Assembly (NCBI RefSeq): GCF_003611275.1 | Contig: NZ_CP020694.1 | Span: forward strand, 248,001-312,000 | Length of the DNA stretch: 64,000 bases | From: Sulfitobacter sp. D7 | Lineage (GTDB): Bacteria; Pseudomonadota; Alphaproteobacteria; Rhodobacterales; Rhodobacteraceae | Reading direction: 5' to 3' | Shown: in pieces, positions 63,737 through 64,000 of the stretch | How the letters are laid out: every line of letters begins with the position of its first letter | How positions within the stretch are numbered: the stretch's first letter is position 1 | Program-made: the position numbers and the translations under genes | Notes under the pieces: model-generated | What the model was told of the DNA's origin: nothing | The model's database searches: none | What the model saw: only the letters and a program-made list of their open reading frames with translations

Positions 63737-64000
63737 ATGGCGAACGAGACAGGCGCGCGGCTGGGGATACTGATGCTCGACACGCGCTTCCCCCGCATTC
63801 TGGGCGATGTCGGCAATGCGGGGAGTTGGTCGTTTCCGGTGCGCTATGCTGTTGTGCCGGGGGCCACGCCCGAAGCCATCGTTTGCGATGATATCGAACC
63901 CTTTGTGCAGGCATTCATCGCGGTGGGGCGGGACTTGGTCGCCGAAGGCTGCTCCGGCATCGCCACCACCTGCGGGTTCTTGGCCCTGATCCGGCCCCGT
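63737..64000 (+). CDS. Asp/Glu racemase-family protein (partial, cut by window end)
   Basis: The first 88 codons of a gene running past the window end. GGAGGG sits just before the ATG. LGILMLDTRFPRILGDVGN and EGCSGIATTCGFLALI match the aspartate/glutamate/hydantoin racemase superfamily; the Cys in TTCGF would be a catalytic cysteine. It is divergent from the DadA-like gene across a 163-base, AT-rich promoter region. Confidence 0.75.
   Translation, partial: MANETGARLGILMLDTRFPRILGDVGNAGSWSFPVRYAVVPGATPEAIVCDDIEPFVQAFIAVGRDLVAEGCSGIATTCGFLALIRPR

Noticed and set aside
1..64000. CRISPR arrays, rRNA genes and known riboswitches
   Set aside because: No regularly spaced direct repeats, no rRNA-like sequence and no recognisable riboswitch consensus were found in any intergenic region.

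Overview
The window is high-GC alphaproteobacterial chromosome. The gene content points to the Roseobacter group of the Rhodobacterales, for example a Sulfitobacter-like organism: petP-petR next to xseB-ispA-dxs, FzlA next to queG, YjbH/YjbF exopolysaccharide genes, TRAP and polyamine ABC transporters, and an NDUFA9-like/uppP pair. The genus cannot be fixed from the sequence alone. Most genes are ordinary core functions packed in tight operons with many 4-base ATGA overlaps.

Layout. 1-2490: mtaB-dapF (minus strand) and tRNA-Lys(TTT). 2552-6890: a four-gene polyamine-type ABC transporter (minus). 7144-9006: an FAD oxidoreductase, a 59-residue orphan and a single-domain response regulator. 9103-19164: a mobile island (below). 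19151-20391 onward: tRNA-Leu(CAG), an NDUFA9-like gene, uppP, and gltD-GFA-GFA-gltB. 28343-33592: lipoprotein esterase, mtgA, fzlA, queG and a hyuA-like gene. 33622-36253: msrBA, an EamA exporter, a repeat-bearing intergenic region and an HU gene. 36381-39643: ade-amn. 39767-50467: an exopolysaccharide block (GT4, Wza-like lipoprotein, epimerase, initiating sugar transferase, CapD-like enzyme, YjbH, YjbF, SDR, ExoD). 50464-54889: petP-petR and xseB-ispA-dxs (minus). 55061-55930: ilvE. 55927-63573: pxpBCA, a BASS-like membrane protein, a DctPQM TRAP transporter and a DadA-like oxidase, with a divergent Asp/Glu racemase cut by the window end. The last block looks like an uptake and catabolism locus for D-amino acids and/or 5-oxoproline.

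The island is the accessory part. A perfect 25-bp direct repeat (9103-9127 and 19140-19164) covers the 3' end of tRNA-Leu(CAG). A P4-type tyrosine integrase lies just inside the left copy. Cargo: an unknown 236-residue protein, an AlpA-like regulator with a 100-residue partner, a reverse transcriptase (RT), and at the far end a three-gene minus-strand cassette headed by a TIGR04255-family protein. The last two are the best candidates for undescribed systems.

The RT is split by a 3,769-bp insertion (12600-16368) flanked by an 8-bp duplication, CTACCAAA. Removing the insertion and one repeat copy restores one open frame of 430 codons with recognisable RT motifs. Inside the insertion is a complete IS66-family element (13364-16368) with near-perfect inverted repeats, tnpA, tnpB, tnpC and a passenger SMR (SugE/Gdx-type) efflux gene. 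About 0.76 kb of foreign flank carrying an ArdA-like gene remnant travelled with it, apparently because transposition used a diverged surrogate left end at 12600. Separately, two intergenic regions carry a related nested inverted-repeat element (96-219 and 35657-35838).
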